Shown here in pieces: positions 18,803-31,095 of a stretch of 64,000 bases of DNA. Origin of the DNA: Oreohelix idahoensis (lineage: Eukaryota; Mollusca; Gastropoda; Stylommatophora; Oreohelicidae). The notes beneath the pieces are model-generated. The model was given only the letters and a program-made list of their open reading frames with translations, was not told the origin of the DNA and ran no database searches. The position numbers and the translations under genes are program-made. How positions within the stretch are numbered: position 1 is the first letter of the stretch; each line of letters starts with the position of its first letter. Location: assembly GCA_024509875.1 (NCBI GenBank), contig JAMPIV010012157.1:1-64000 (forward strand). The letters run 5' to 3'.

Positions 18803-20420
18803 TAGATGAAATTATCATGCTCGGAGATTTCAATGCCAGAGTTGGAAATGACCATGCTAGATGGGGTGGAGTTATCGGAAGATGTGGAGAAGATACTCTC
18901 AATGACAATGGAACGCGACTCCTTAGATTCTGCAGTGAGCAGAATCTGATCATTACAAACACAAAGTTCCCCCATAAGCGCATACATGCATACACTAGAT
19001 GTGAACCATCAAAGAATGAGCAGTCAGGGATGGACTATGCGATTGTTAGGAGGAGCTCATTCAGATATGTCCGGGATGCTAGAGTCTAGAGGGGGCCAGA
19101 GATAGGAAGTGATCACTACCTGCTTACAATCAAAAGAACAACTGAAAGAGTTGCTCAGCCTAGGAACTACCCAACATCACGCAAGAAACCAAGTAAACGA
19201 ACGGAAGAAATGAGCATTAAAACCTACAAGCTGAGAGAGCCAGAAATTAAGACCAGATATCAGGGGCTTATTGCTGCAGCGGTGAGCAACACAGAAGAAC
19301 AACCTGATGACTTGGAAACCCTCTGGCTTAAATTCAAGGACATGGGACCCAAAGATGCAGCAATAGAGAATGCAGTCAGCGACCCATAGCTTGACTGCTT
19401 GCATCTGGGTCAGCGAACCAGAGCTGACCAAGACCCTACTCCACCTCCACGTGGTGGTCCTGGAAACAGGCTGCATCACTGCAGTCTGGCTGAGCGAGTA
19501 AGGATCGCAGAGGGAAGGCAAACCTGGTCCCAAAAAATGCCGTGCTGAAGTCGGATGTGTCGACCGAAAGGTGCAGATATCACAGCTCCGGATTAAACAG
19601 ACACAACGCAACCACCGTCCTTTTCAGGACGAACGAGGAAGAAGAGAAGGAAGAAATTCAAGGTCATCATAAAGACAGCTGCTGCAGAAGCATGTGGTGA
19701 AGTCCGACTTGGGAACAAGAGAAAGAGGACACCTTGGTGGACAGAGGAAGTCAAAGAGAAAATAAGAGAGACGAAAATGGCATGGAAACAATACTTAGAA
19801 GCTAAAAACACAACAGGCCAAATGGAGAAATAAAGGGAATTTGTGTCACTCAGAACAGAAGCACAGAACAAGGTGCTAACAGCAAAACAGAAATCCTGGG
19901 AAGAATTTGAAGAAAAGCTAGAAAAAAGATGCGCAAGAAACCCATAAATTGTTCTATAAGACCCTAAAGAACATGAGGAAGAAAAAACAAGGTCCTCTCA
20001 AATTTATAAAGGACAAGCAAGGCACATTGCTTACTGCCCCGAAGGAAGTAATGAAAAGATGGAAAGAATATTTCTCAGAACTCCTGGATGGTGAGCAAGG
20101 TCAAGCATCAGAAATGATAACCACTAGCACAGAAAAGAAAACCAATGATGGTGAAGATGACATAACGATGGAAGAACTGAAGGCAGCACTGGAGAAAATC
20201 AAGATGGGCAAAGCAGCAGGGCATGATGATATAACACCAGAAATTGTTAAGTACACGGGAGCATCAGGCAACCTATTACTCTTAAGGGTCCTACAGCCAG
20301 CGTGGTGCAACAAGACCATACCAAAAGATTGGGAGACTGCCATCACAACACCAATTTTCAAAAAGGGTGACAATCGACAACCATGGAGGCATATCCTTTC
20401 TCAGCGTCCATGGTAAAATA
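18803..20420 (+). pseudogene. Endonuclease C-terminal half, linker and RT start (RTE-1 copy 1)
   Basis: Residues include [12 protein letters not shown] (catalytic Asp-x-Asn of APE-type endonucleases) and, after a stop at about 19089, GSDHYLLTI with the catalytic His. The long basic linker (TPWWTEEVKEKIRE) is split by a SINE. It then resumes with KAAGHDDITPEIVKYTGA, the conserved start of the RT domain in this LINE group, and IFKKGDN. A mariner insertion cuts it at 20420. In-frame stops are present. Confidence 0.85.
19344..19653 (+). mobile_element. 310-bp SINE-like insertion with 14-bp target duplication
   Basis: The LINE linker is interrupted exactly between two copies of AAATTCAAGGACAT (19330-19343) and AAATTCAAGGTCAT (19654-19667). 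The insert ends in a GAAGAA-type tail preceded by CCTTTTCAGGACGAACGAGG. Length, duplication and tail indicate a LINE-mobilised retroelement. I do not see convincing A and B boxes, so it may be a SINE or a short 3' LINE end. Confidence 0.82.
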
Positions 20421-21868
20421 CAAGGGGATTGACATAAGTCTTGGGCCTGACCATGAAGGAGTCATAGGAGGATGATGAAACGTGGCACATTTAAAGTTCA
20501 TCATATTTGCACTAAATGTGTAAAGTACGCGTTTGTTTCTTCAATTGGTTTTCTTGCTACGGTGCAAGGCGCAATGTACCCTATTGACCGGATCTGCTGC
20601 TCCAAAGATTTGACAAAACAATGGAAAAGAAGGAGGCCAGAGCTGTGATAAAATTTCTGATGTTTCAGGGAAAAACACCTACAGAAATACACAGGGAGAT
20701 GGAACCAGTGTTTCGTGATTTTTGTCCTTCATATACTTCGGTAAAAAACTGGTGTCAACAGTTTAAATGCGGCCGCTCAAATGTTGCTGATCTGCCAAGA
20801 TCTGGTAGACCAGCCTCAGAGTGCAACGATGAAAATGCAACAAGAGTGAAGAAAATCATTGACCAGGATCAAAAAATGACAATTGTAGAGATAGCTGGTA
20901 GAGTAAAACTAAATGAAAGAACAGTTTATAGAATTTTACACAACAGACTAAACATGAGAAAAGTGTGTGCATGCTGGGTTCCGCGACTGTTGACACGTGA
21001 ACAGAAGCAAACGAGGGTAAATTGCTGTCAACAGTTGCTCAAAAAGTGTCAGTCAAAAAAATTTTTGGAGACCATGGTGACAGTAGAAATGAGACTTGGT
21101 AGCAAGCACCAACCATTATGCAGACCCAAGAATCCCAAAACTAAGATGGTTTGGCCATGCCAGCATGCAATGGAAAACCCCGGGCTCCCCAACACCTGTC
21201 AAGATCCCGAGGGCGCTGAAATCTGCAGAGTCCGCTGGAGGAAAAGTGATGCTGACTGTTTTTTGGGAGGGAAAGCAAGCAAAGAGTGTCTCCTTTTGAA
21301 AGATTATCTCATCGTGGCAACTACAGTTAATGGACAGTACTACTGCAGATCTATCTCACAAAACTACAGTAAAAGGTTTGACCAAAAAAGGAAACGATGG
21401 GGATAACGCGCACTCAAAATTCTTCCTTGCTTCAAGACAGACGCGCCCTCTCACAAAGCACGGCTTGTGCAGCTAGCATGACCAACGATTTGTAAATATT
21501 GAAAATCATTCCACAAATACCAATTCTCCAATTTGAGATCCATCAGAATTTTCTATTCCCAAATCGGTAAAAAACAGCTAAATGGAAGTCGGTCATTTGA
21601 ACAGCGAATGAAGAGGTTGCAATTGTACTGGCAGTAGGATGACTGGTTTAGTTTGAAACTAATGAAGGGTGTTCTACACAACCACCAAGTCTTTTCAAGG
21701 TCCAAGCAGAATGAAACCTGGAGCATGTGTCAATTCAGACGGTAGCAATATGAGAAAAGGAATAAACCTACTACACAAAATTTCAGCATCTCTGTGTATT
21801 AACATATCCTAATCTCAAGTACCTCCAGTTCATGATATCATGGCCCAAGACTTATGTCAATCCCCTTG
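20421..21868 (+). mobile_element. mariner transposon inserted in RTE-1
   Basis: Perfect 27-bp terminal inverted repeats: 20421-20447 begins CAAGGGGATTGACATAAGTC, and 21842-21868 is its reverse complement. Each end is bordered by TA (20419-20420 and 21869-21870), the mariner/Tc1 target duplication. Removing the element rejoins the LINE RT sequence. Length 1,448 bp, slightly above the usual 1.3 kb. Confidence 0.95.
20621..21640 (+). pseudogene. mariner transposase, frameshifted
   Basis: ATG at 20621. Residues 1-145 are the paired helix-turn-helix DNA-binding half (FLMFQGKTPTEIHREM, PRSGRPAS, RTVYRILHNRLNMRKV). The catalytic half is scattered across frames: a broken first-Asp region at about 21072-21090, KVMLTVFWEGKQAKSV at about 21244-21292 in another frame, and TDAPSHKARLVQLA at about 21440-21480, followed by remnants of the third Asp region up to 21640. 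So a D,D,D-type mariner is recognisable but inactive. Two short patches inside resemble the host LINE (see findings). Confidence 0.88.
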
Positions 21869-23044
21869 TATACTCTAGAATCCTAGAGCAGAGACTCCGA
21901 CGCCTAGTTGAGCCACAATTGGGTGAGGTCCAGTGCGGATTCCGAGCAAACCGAAGTACTCAAAACCTAATCTTCACATTCAGACAGCTGAGTGAAAAGG
22001 CCCTTGAGTATAAGAGTGAGATCAATCTTTGTTTCATAGATCTGGAAAAGGCGTTTGACAGGGTCTCCTGGAGCAAACAATGGGACTGTTCAGCAAGGAA
22101 GAACATTCCAGCACCTCTGATTCCTGCTTTACAGAGCTTCTACAAGTGTTGCTGAAATTATGTGAGGACAGCAAACCATAAGTCAGAAGAGTTCAGGACC
22201 ACCACTGGTGTAAGACAAGGTGATATCCTGTCACCTTATCTTTTCATACTCCTCATGGACGATGTCATCAAGGCATGTAAGGAGAGAACAAGAAAGTATT
22301 CAGTAGGGTACTGGAAGATGAGACAGGTCTGTATTTCAGAGCTAGCATTTGCTGATGATGTTGCCCTGATTGCTAAATCAGTGGCACATCTCCAATCCAA
22401 CCCGCAAGTCTAAAAGGAAGAGCTGGTGAAGAGAGGGATGGTCATAAGCAGCTCTAAAACAAAATCCATGGTGATATCACGAGGAAAAAGAGGACATCAG
22501 ATTAAGCTGGGAGAGCAGGTCCTGGAGCAGGTTGACCACTTCAAATACTTCGGAGCTATTATAGACCGAAAGGGAAGCATCAAAGAAGAGTTGGCCACTC
22601 GAAAAGCAGTCTTGACATATGGATGCGAGTCATGGGCAATGACTACAACCCACAAAAGCCAAATCCAAACCTCAGAAATAAGGTATCTGAGGAAGGTGGT
22701 TGAAGTAACAAGAAGAGACATGGTCCGCAACCAGACGATACGTCAAGGCCTAAAATCCCACCCCCTGCAGACCCAAGTAGAACAGTCCCAACTAAGATGG
22801 TTTGGCCATGTCTGCAGAATTGGAGAAGATCGGCTACCACGACAAGCATGGGAAACAAAGAGCCAGGGATCCAGATACCCAGGACGACCCAGAGTCCGCT
22901 GGAGGACAACATTAGACAATCTTTGAAGTACCCAGGACTAGAATGGAACCAGGCCAGGAGAAAGACAGCCGATAGGATAGTCTGGCGCTCTCTCTTCCAA
23001 ACCTCTCCACCTCATGGTAGAAGGGGAAGGACTAGGTAAGTAAG
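21869..23044 (+). pseudogene. RT and C-terminal domain (RTE-1 copy 1)
   Basis: RT motifs in order: FIDLEKAFDRVSW, TTGVRQGDILSPYLF, ELAFADDVALI with the FADD active site, then SKTKSMVIS. Stops occur near 22152 and 22411. Compared with the copy at 52043-53266, about 33 residues are missing between ELATRKA and VLTYGCESWA (near 22604). The C-terminal region retains LRWFGHVCRI and the GRPRVRW motif common in RTE-like LINEs. A frameshift follows GRPRVRW, and the tail is reached at 23044. Confidence 0.88.
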
Positions 23045-24378
23045 TGTCAATGTTTACACTTCGTCCATTCATACGTGTCATGTGTGCATGCCTATCCTCG
23101 CGGAGATGAGTTACAGGTAAACCCAGATTGGCGAAAAGTAATGACGCCCAGTGGTTGTTTGCATAAGGTGTGCGGGTCAATTATTGATCTGGTGGCATAT
23201 TACAGACACACCTGAATAAACATCCGGACAAACTTGTTATGAGCAAAATAAATGTAAGGAGGTGTAATGGTAATCATTACCGGGTATTGACGGAAATACC
23301 AATTCCATATACGGAGAGTGGCCGTTTGAGTTCTATAAACGCACTAGCGGTCATACCCGGCTCAGCCCGGGTCCATGTCGAAATGAGTGCAAGTCGGGTT
23401 TGGTGCGAATCGTTTTAGGAATGTTCAACTTTTTTTTTTTAATTGTACTGTTGCATTGAGATGTGCTACTAAGTGAAAAAAATTAAGTAAGGACTTCTCC
23501 CCGCTCCCACAACCACCAGTCTGCTTTTTTTATTTTTTTTATTCCAAGGATGAGATTTTTTTTAATCGTAAAAACTCAAAGCATTTAAAAACAGACATAA
23601 ATATGAGAAACAGTACATGCAATCTACACCTATATACATCTATACATATATATACATACACGCACATACATACATGTGTATTAAAAGTATTAATGCACAT
23701 ACGTACCTCCACACACACGATATTATGTACTGAAATGTATGCACGTACACTACTAATGCCCTTTCCTGTATAAAATAATGCTGTAAGGGGATGCATTACA
23801 TATATAGGCACACACGGGTAGTTTCACATGCATACTCAAAGATAAAAAGGAAAGAGAATTGTACTAAATAAAATTACTAAATTATTTCATTCAAAACATG
23901 TTTTGCGCTTCCCTTCTCATTCTCTTTGCTCTGTTGCTAAGTCTCCCAAGTGATGAAGTTCTGTTGGACGATGTGATAGGCGTAGAGTAAAGCAACAAAT
24001 GAAATTAAGTTAAAGTACCTAACTAAGAATAAATACACCTATGTGTTAAGAAAAACTAAGAAAAGGAAACCTACTATTTCAGAGAAGTGGGATTATAACG
24101 CCTAAAATTGATTCCGAAATTTAAAAAAACCCAAGTGTTTTTAAAAGAGGCACACAAACCTTGTCTACGATATAATTAAAGACAAAAACGCAAGAAAGAA
24201 ATGAAAGGAAAAGTGAGAATAATTTAAGTAGTAAACTTATTAAGTAGTAAATAAATTTAATAATGAACTCTGAAAATTGTTATGTAGGTAGGCAGCTAAT
24301 ACTCCCCAGCAGAATAGTTACTCAAAGAAAAAAACTAAAACTAAAGCTGCTTGCCTTTTCTCCATATCCAAATGAATC
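23045..24378. other. Unassigned AT-rich region with a microsatellite
   Basis: A loose ATACATACAC/TATATACA-type microsatellite lies at about 23625-23720. No coding region, tRNA or element end is recognised elsewhere in the stretch. Confidence 0.45.
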
Positions 24379-24621
24379 GCTAACCAATTATTATGTCACA
24401 ACATACACCACTGTTCTAGAACATACATAAATCTTCTAGCACAAATAATTTAAATAAAGGCTAACCAATTATTATGTCAGAACATACACCAATATTCTAG
24501 AACATGCATAAATCTTCTTGCACAAATAATTTAAATAAAGGCTAACCAATTATTATGTCAGAACATTCACCAATATTCTAGAACATGCATAAATCTTCTA
24601 GCACAAATAATTTAAATTAAG
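24379..24621 (+). repeat. Three tandem copies of an 81-bp unit
   Basis: Units start GCTAACCAATTATTATGTCA and end AATTTAAATAAAG, at 24379-24459, 24460-24540 and 24541-24621. The copies differ by only a few bases. The middle and right copies are most similar, suggesting recent duplication. Confidence 0.92.
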
Positions 24622-24712
24622 GCATCTGTGTATGTGACTTGGAAAACGTAAATAGATCCTCAGAAATCCATCTACCGCGTTTCCTCATTTGCATGTAGGG
24701 TTTTGCAACGCA

Positions 24713-27211
24713 TGTCGTGAAGCTACGCCTATTTTTTTCTTCTCGGCCTTACAGGCACTAATGAGTGTTTACAAACAGACCTATTAGCTAGTCCACGACC
24801 GGACAGGTAACAGCCAGCGAGTAAGAGCCGTTTATCTGAATTGTCACTCGAGCGATTAGGCAATCGTTGAATAGTGACAGATCAGACAAGAACGCGCATA
24901 GAAAGAGAACGGGTTGTTTATTTGGAGAATCAAGGGCTATAAGACAAAGGACGTACCTTTGATGGTTACATTTCTCAGGGGGACTTAAGCGAATGCAAAA
25001 AGGAGCGATAACCACAGTTACCGAACACATTCGTTTGTTTGTGATCCCAGGGGACGTAATTATCTACAGAGAGAGACGAGATCAAAGACGGTCTGCTCGC
25101 TAGCAAATGTCTATGTGTTGGTCGGCTTAGGTGAGCAGGCAATCTCTGATTCCGGAATCTAACGGTAGATTTTCCCTGATACAGCCGAAGGTGCGATTTC
25201 TGGCACCAGTGAGCGAAATAACGCCATTTCAGTATAAGTAATCCGTACTCCAAAAGTCAGTATCTAGTCGCTTCGGAAATTTTTGAAATATCTAGCTCGC
25301 TATTCTACAGCCATTGTAAAAAGTGGATTATTAGACTTCGTGGAGACCGTTTCATTTTTCTGTTTGCGGTAATATAAATGTTAGCATTTAAGTGATTTAA
25401 TGTGTTAAGTTCCTCATTATAGTTCACTGGGATTTCCATGTGTTAATTAACTAGCGTAGTAAATGGCGCACAGCTAAATCTTTCCAGTGTTAAATAAACT
25501 TAATCACCCGTTTTCATACAGGAAGAGATGTTTTAACTTACTAAATAAATATACTAGACTGACTATTGACGGAATATAACTTTACTCCTAAATCCATTAT
25601 GTGTAATTGTGTAAGTGACTAGTGTAATATCATGTGGCGAAACAAATAGCTAGTAATGACAAGCGATATTTGTAAAGTAGTCATAAATTAAATTAACACT
25701 GATATTGTACGCTGCAAGTTTTACCGCGGCGGGAGGGGAAAAAGGTACATACCTTAAAAACTTAAATCCGTACCAGGCGAGCGAAGCGTGATAAAATAGG
25801 CTAAGACACGTGTGCTTTTAATTTAACTAAATGACGGAGTGTATAAGAGATCTTATTTTTGCGCGTGATGGGGTAGGATATTGATATTGTGATTAAATGT
25901 TTTATTTTCTCCTTAAATCTAGTACTGATCACAAACCAGCCTGCCAGTAGCCTGAATAGCTCCAGTAACATTCTTAATTATCGTGTCTTAGATTTTGACC
26001 TGTGCGGTCCTCTTGCTTCATCCAGAGAGAGAGTCCAAACGTATAAACATTAAGAATAAATTATAACTGGACATGCGAAATACCCAGATTTTTTACATCC
26101 AATAGTATCAGTCCATTGTGGCCAAATATCTTTATAACATTGTTCCCGAATACGGACCATTGTGTTTTCAAGTGGATTTATCCAGAAAGAATATTTGGTT
26201 TCATAATCGGCACTCAAACCCCAGAGAGAGAGAGAAATGCCGATAGGAGATCCCTTCATTATCATTATTGGTTTCTAACAGTTTACCCACCAGACAGTTC
26301 CTTTAAATATCGGGAGTACTGTGTACTGTCCATTGTGAACACTTGATCGCGGTTTATATTTTTCTACATGAACTACCTGACGTGAACCTTATCATATCCA
26401 ATAAGCACTATCAAAGCGGGCGTTCCTCATTAGGAAAATTAATCATTCTTGGAGGAACTGGGGCTCACTGGGAGAAGCAGCACACTGGACTATGTTAAAT
26501 ATACACTGAAGTTACGTTCAAGAGTAGTACGTAAGCGAGATTGAATGTGGCCACAGATTGACAAAGTGGAAGAAAGAGAAATGAATATTTCTTATTTTGT
26601 ATAATAATTGTACTCACTTCTTTCTTTTCTTGTTCGCTAATACTGTTATTTCTTTTACAGGATAGATTGACTAGGAACTTTGTTCTTTACTTTACCGTCT
26701 ATTCATATACCCTAGTGTTAATCTTTTGACCTCTTGGGGTTACTAACTTCTGCGGGAACTTTTCTCAACAGAGTGGATGACATTTATTGGGGGTATTTTT
26801 CAAATTCTGTAACCTATGATTTTATTGATTTATATATGTTGGATGTTGTAAACAGTTTATAGGATAATAAACTTAACAAAACTTAATTACTTGTGTTGGT
26901 CAGGTCAGCCCAAAGCCCATACTCCCTTTACCATAGTTTTCACGTTTGTGTGTCTTGTTGTCATATGACTGTGTGTATGTGTTTAGTTAAACATATTTGT
27001 TAAATGTATGGAGCGTAGAATGGTCTGTTAACAAATTACAGTCGTAAGGATAGGCTGGACTAGAGTATCTTCTCAATTCAGTGACAAATTCTTCATTTAA
27101 ACTATTCACTCGTGAACTCTATTTCTCATATTTTAAGTCTCACTTTTGCCACTTTGCCTGTTCTATTCAGAAGGATCAAATCTATCTATACTACCTATCA
27201 AATTTACGACA
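24713..27211 (+). repeat. Probable solo LTR related to the element B family
   Basis: Begins TGTCGTGAAGC and ends ATTTACGACA, giving 2,499 bp against 2,565 bp for the B LTR. The final 50 bp (TATTCAGAAGG, then ACCTATCAAATTTACGACA) match the end of the B LTR clearly; the interior matches only loosely. Flanking 5-mers ACGCA and ATGTA differ by two C-to-T changes and could be a decayed target duplication. There is no internal coding region. I could not verify alignment along its whole length. Confidence 0.45.
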
Positions 27212-27692
27212 ATGTACAGGAAATTAGTAACAACTCTACACAGCTAAGAATTAATGAAACCTCTCTTGTCAAGAATCCTGATTTACAAAATTGGCGTAAC
27301 AGTTGCAACACAGTGTAAATTTAAGTAACAGCTTTACATAGCTGAGAATTATTCAAAGTTTCCTTGTCAGAAATCTTTGCTTAGAAAACTTACATAACAG
27401 AAAGCAACGTACTTTTTAATTTAACGAAAAATGGATAAAATTTATGAATTATTATGTTTGTAAGCAAAGGGCGTTAACCGAAGAAACGGTAAACTGTTTA
27501 TGTCCATTGTCCCATAAGATAATAATGAATGGAGTGAAGACAAATTCACTACGCAGCCTCCTGACGTAGTACCATGAAGATATATAGCATAAAACCTTCG
27601 CAGAGAAATGTTCAATACACTGAAGAAAACCGCATCAAAATCCGTTCAGTCGGTCTCGAGTTATGAGGTAACAGACAAAAACACATTTTCGA

Positions 27693-27741
<49 letters not shown>

Positions 27742-27869
27742 TCATGCAGAAACGTCCATAAGAAAAGTTATCATAACATGCACTTTAAAATGCTATTGGC
27801 TTAGCAGTTTAGAGGCTAATATACATCCACGTTGATTGGAAGTTTTGTAGGAAACGCCAGGTGTGAGCG
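27212..27869. other. Unassigned region with an AT microsatellite
   Basis: Contains a pure (AT)n run at about 27695-27738. No gene is recognised. Confidence 0.5.
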
Positions 27870-29130
27870 AGATATCTTCTTCGTACACTCTCAGACGTCC
27901 ACTTGAATGTTCTCAAAGAAAGCAGTAGTCAGTTTGAGGCTATTGGAATTCCCGTAAAGCGTTTCCACAAAAGGAGCTGGCGTCGGTCAAATGCGCTTTC
28001 TCTGTACCGCATATAAGGGGCAACTTAGAAGCAGATGTTCAGCAGTCATTTTATCAGTGCCACAGTTACACTCATCGGTAGTTCCTATCTTTAACTTGTT
28101 GAATAGATGGTATCTCAATCTGTTGTGGCCAGTGCGGAGTCTGAAGGTTACCACTTGTTCTCTTCTGTTGAGCTGGTAGTAAGCATCATTCTTTGTGTGA
28201 CCTGGATGTTCTACATTCCATTTGTTTCTGTATCTGATTCTGATAAAACTCTTTGCCTCCTAGACAGTTATGCTTGCATCCGGCTGAGGTAGATGTGAAC
28301 CTTCTTTTGCCATTCTCTCAGCCTTTTCATTGCCGGTGATGTTATAATGACATGGGATCCATTGGATCACAACACTTTTGAATCGTTGACAATGTTTGTG
28401 GAGCACTATTCTGAGGTCATCCAGGTCTGTATTATTTTGGCTTTTCAGCACTGCAATTACAGACTGTGCATCAGTAATAAAAAGCAACTTGTCTTTCTGT
28501 GCTTTCCACTGTCATTATAACCTCTGCTGCAGTTTTCAAGGCCTATGCCTCTGCTCTGAAGTTACTTGAGAATTGTCCTGTTGCCACTGACAGCTTTTTT
28601 TCTGCACCAGTGCTTAAGGTCAGAAAGACACCCCCACCTCCATTTTCTGTTGCATTTGTTGCTGACCCATCTGTGTATGCATGGGTCCAGGTGTTGCGTG
28701 GGTAATGTTTCTCTTTGTATTTTGTCGCTATGGATTTTCTATCTGTTGCAGTTTGGCTCTTTTTTCTTTCAGTTCCAGGAATGTTTTCTATCATTTCAGG
28801 GAAACGATTTTGTTTCAAAACTGGAAGCTTGTGTGCAGTGTAGATGGGTTTAATAGTAGATATTTCATTTATGGAAACTGCTCTCATCTGTGGTTTGGTT
28901 GATTCTACAAAGTTGCGTCGTTTGAGTCTTTGCATTCTAAGAGCATTCATTTTTTGGCACATTGGATGGTCTGTTAGTCTTTTGAATTTTTCGGCTTGTT
29001 GTCGAGCCCTGCAGTTTCTTCTATCCTTTTATTGCTGTTTTATAGTTCAAAGCTTGCGATCGACACTTGAAGCCTACATTCAACAGGTTGTAAAGATACC
29101 TGCCTTGGCCTGGAGACGTATCTTCGCCAC
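27870..29130 (-). pseudogene. I-like LINE 3' end with RNase H domain
   Basis: Minus-strand fragment. An RNase H domain runs from YTDGSATNATENGGGGVF (first Asp, near 28655) through FRAEA (Glu), ITDAQSVIAVLKS (second Asp) to WIPCHYNITGNEKAERMA, where the usual final Asp is Glu. Downstream (about 27990-28200) comes the C-terminal signature FRLRTGHNRLRYHLF and CNCGTDKMTAEHLLLSCP, a Cys/His cluster found after RNase H in I-like/Jockey-related LINEs of invertebrates. Frames shift between these blocks. The endonuclease and RT are absent (5' truncation, edge near 29130). Confidence 0.85.
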
Positions 29131-29948
29131 AGAGACGAATTGACGGAAACAGCAGCATCAACAATTTGGCAGTTTGGAAGCTATGTGGCAGTTTTAGCAG
29201 GCAAATACAACAGAACTTATTGATCTATATTCCCCAACTGAGCTTCCTAAAGCCGATATCAGTTTAAATGACGAAACCAATTTTTTTAGTAATCATCAGT
29301 TCATATTTATTTACATTTGTTCCAAAGTAATTGATCATTAAATTTGTTATATGTTGTTTTTTACAAATTCATAGTTGATTTAGTTATTACAGAGAGATGT
29401 GCACACGGATGAATCAGCATCTTTAGTGTATCTATAATTACACCTATAGAGCCAAATAATAATAATAATTTAGCAGTTAAGTCAGCTGGGGGCTTTTACG
29501 AGCTAAATTAAGTTATAAAATACCTCTTCACAAAAGTTGTCGGGCAGATAAAAGTTAACATTGCTAAGACACATTCAGAATTGTTCTTGACTTCTGATAT
29601 ATCTTGTGGATACTCCCTCGAGATAGAAGCATCATTATCCTTCTATCTACAACTCTGCCAAGAGTAATCTTGTGCGAAGGTAGACACCTTTAAAATCCAC
29701 ATTAGATACTCTTTGGCCACTATCGGACCATCATTGCGGAGCAAAGGGGAGGCAACCAGTGACATTCTTCAATATTTCTCGTTGTCAGGATATATTTCAG
29801 CTCTCAGATATGTATATAGCTCTCTCCTTCTCATAACATGCCCAAAGCAGTGGATTGCTTCCTGGTAACATGAGCTATACTCTTCTTTTGTGCATTGGCC
29901 TCTTTCATGACATCCTCATTTTTTTTTTTAACTTGTCAGCGATATGTT
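29131..29948. other. Unassigned region
   Basis: AT-rich, with an AATAATAAT run near 29458 and a T run near 29920. No gene or repeat identified. Confidence 0.4.
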
Positions 29949-30671
29949 TACCGTTGATGTTGCCCTGATTGCTAAATCAGAGGCACATCTTCAATTCAAC
30001 CTACAAGTCTGGAAGGAAGAGCTGGAGAAGAGAGGGATGGTCTTCAGCAGCACCAAAACAAAAACTATGGTGATATCACGAGAGGAAAGAAGGCATCAGA
30101 TTAAGCTGAAAGACCAGGTCCTGGTGCAGGTCAACCACTTTAAATACCTCGGAGCTGTTACAGACTGGAAGATTTGGCTACCCGAAGAGCAGCAGCTGAG
30201 AAACTTTTTCAGGTCATAAATCGAGGATTCCTCAGCAAAAGAGAAGTTGACAAGAAAACGAAGAAGACTGTATACCGCTCCACCTAGGCCCCAGTCATGA
30301 CGTATGGAAGCGAGTCATGAGCAATGACTACGACACACAATAGTCAGATCCAAACCTCAGGAATGAGATACATGAGAAAGGTGGTTGAAGTAACAAGGAG
30401 AGACATGATCCGCAACCAGACGATACGTCATTGCCTAAAAACCCAACTCCTGCAGACCCAAGTAGAACAGTCCCAACTAAGATTGTTTGGCCGTGTCATC
30501 AGAATGGCAGAAGATCGACTGCCACGGCAGGTATGGGAGGCTAAGAGCCAGGGATCCAGACCTCCAGGAGGACCCAGAGTCCGCTGGGAGGCTAACATTA
30601 GAAAATCTCTAAAGGACCGAAGACTAGAATGGAACCAGGCCAGGAAGAAGACAGCCGATAGGATAGTATGG

Positions 30672-30710
<39 letters not shown>

Positions 30711-30745
30711 GATCGCTACACCTCACGGTAGAAGAGGAACGACTA
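29949..30745 (+). pseudogene. RTE-1 LINE copy 2, 3' end only
   Basis: Begins inside the RT active-site region (DVALIAKSEAHLQ) and runs through SKTKTMVIS-like sequence, a deletion/frameshift near 30165-30220, and MRKVVEVTRRDMIRNQTIR to GPRVRWEANIRKSLKDR. Near the end a (CT)n run at 30676-30707 interrupts the homology. It is 5'-truncated and inactive. Confidence 0.87.
30676..30707 (+). repeat. (CT)n microsatellite
   Basis: Uninterrupted CT dinucleotides inside the C-terminal coding remnant of RTE-1 copy 2; absent from the other two copies at the same place. Confidence 0.95.
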
Positions 30746-30820
30746 AGAAAGTAGAAAATAAGATATATATGTTGACCATTCTCCTGTAAACCCACGTCTC
30801 TGTCCCCTCTAGCGCTTTTC

Positions 30821-31050
30821 TTACTGCTTACTGATTATCCATGACTCACTTCCGTATATCAGGATTGTTGTTATAAAACACTGAACCTCAGAGTTGTCGC
30901 AAAAAATACTTTTCCTTTTATAAAATGCTGCTTTTGCCTGAGCTATTATGTTCCTCCCTTTTGAGATGAAACTTCCACCCGATGTTATTAACGCGTCTAT
31001 GTATTTGAATTTATTGACTTGATTTGAAACGGTTCCACTTACTTTGATAG
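30821..31050 (-). pseudogene. LINE RT C-terminal fragment of a fourth RTE-like family
   Basis: About 75 residues in one minus-strand frame: IKVSGTVSNQVNKFKYIDAL, then AKAAFYKRKSIF, then TILIYGSESWI. This is the thumb-side region of RTE-like RTs (the typical 'Y.G.E.W' block), distinct from RTE-1, -2 and -3 sequences here. It abuts the 3' end of RTE-2 at about 31050. Confidence 0.72.
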
Positions 31051-31095
31051 TGCTTCTTCTCTTCTTTGATCCATAGCCGCCAACCGTCAAAGCAG

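Larger units (their letters stand above)
18803..23044 (+). mobile_element. RTE-like LINE, family RTE-1, 5'-truncated copy with two insertions
   Basis: Starts inside the endonuclease domain near 18803, then linker, RT and C-terminal domain, ending in a short TAAGTAAG tail at about 23037-23044. It is interrupted by a SINE (19344-19653) and a mariner (20421-21868). Sister copies of the family are at 29949-30745 and 52034-57074; alignment to the latter defines both interruptions. Stops, frameshifts and an internal deletion make it inactive. Confidence 0.88.

Noticed and set aside
19177..19611. A 144-codon minus-strand frame.
   Set aside because: Spans the LINE linker antisense and the inserted SINE, so it crosses a recent insertion boundary and cannot be an old gene.
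24379..24621. A CRISPR-like array.
   Set aside because: The units are directly adjacent with no unique spacers, and the surrounding DNA is animal-type.
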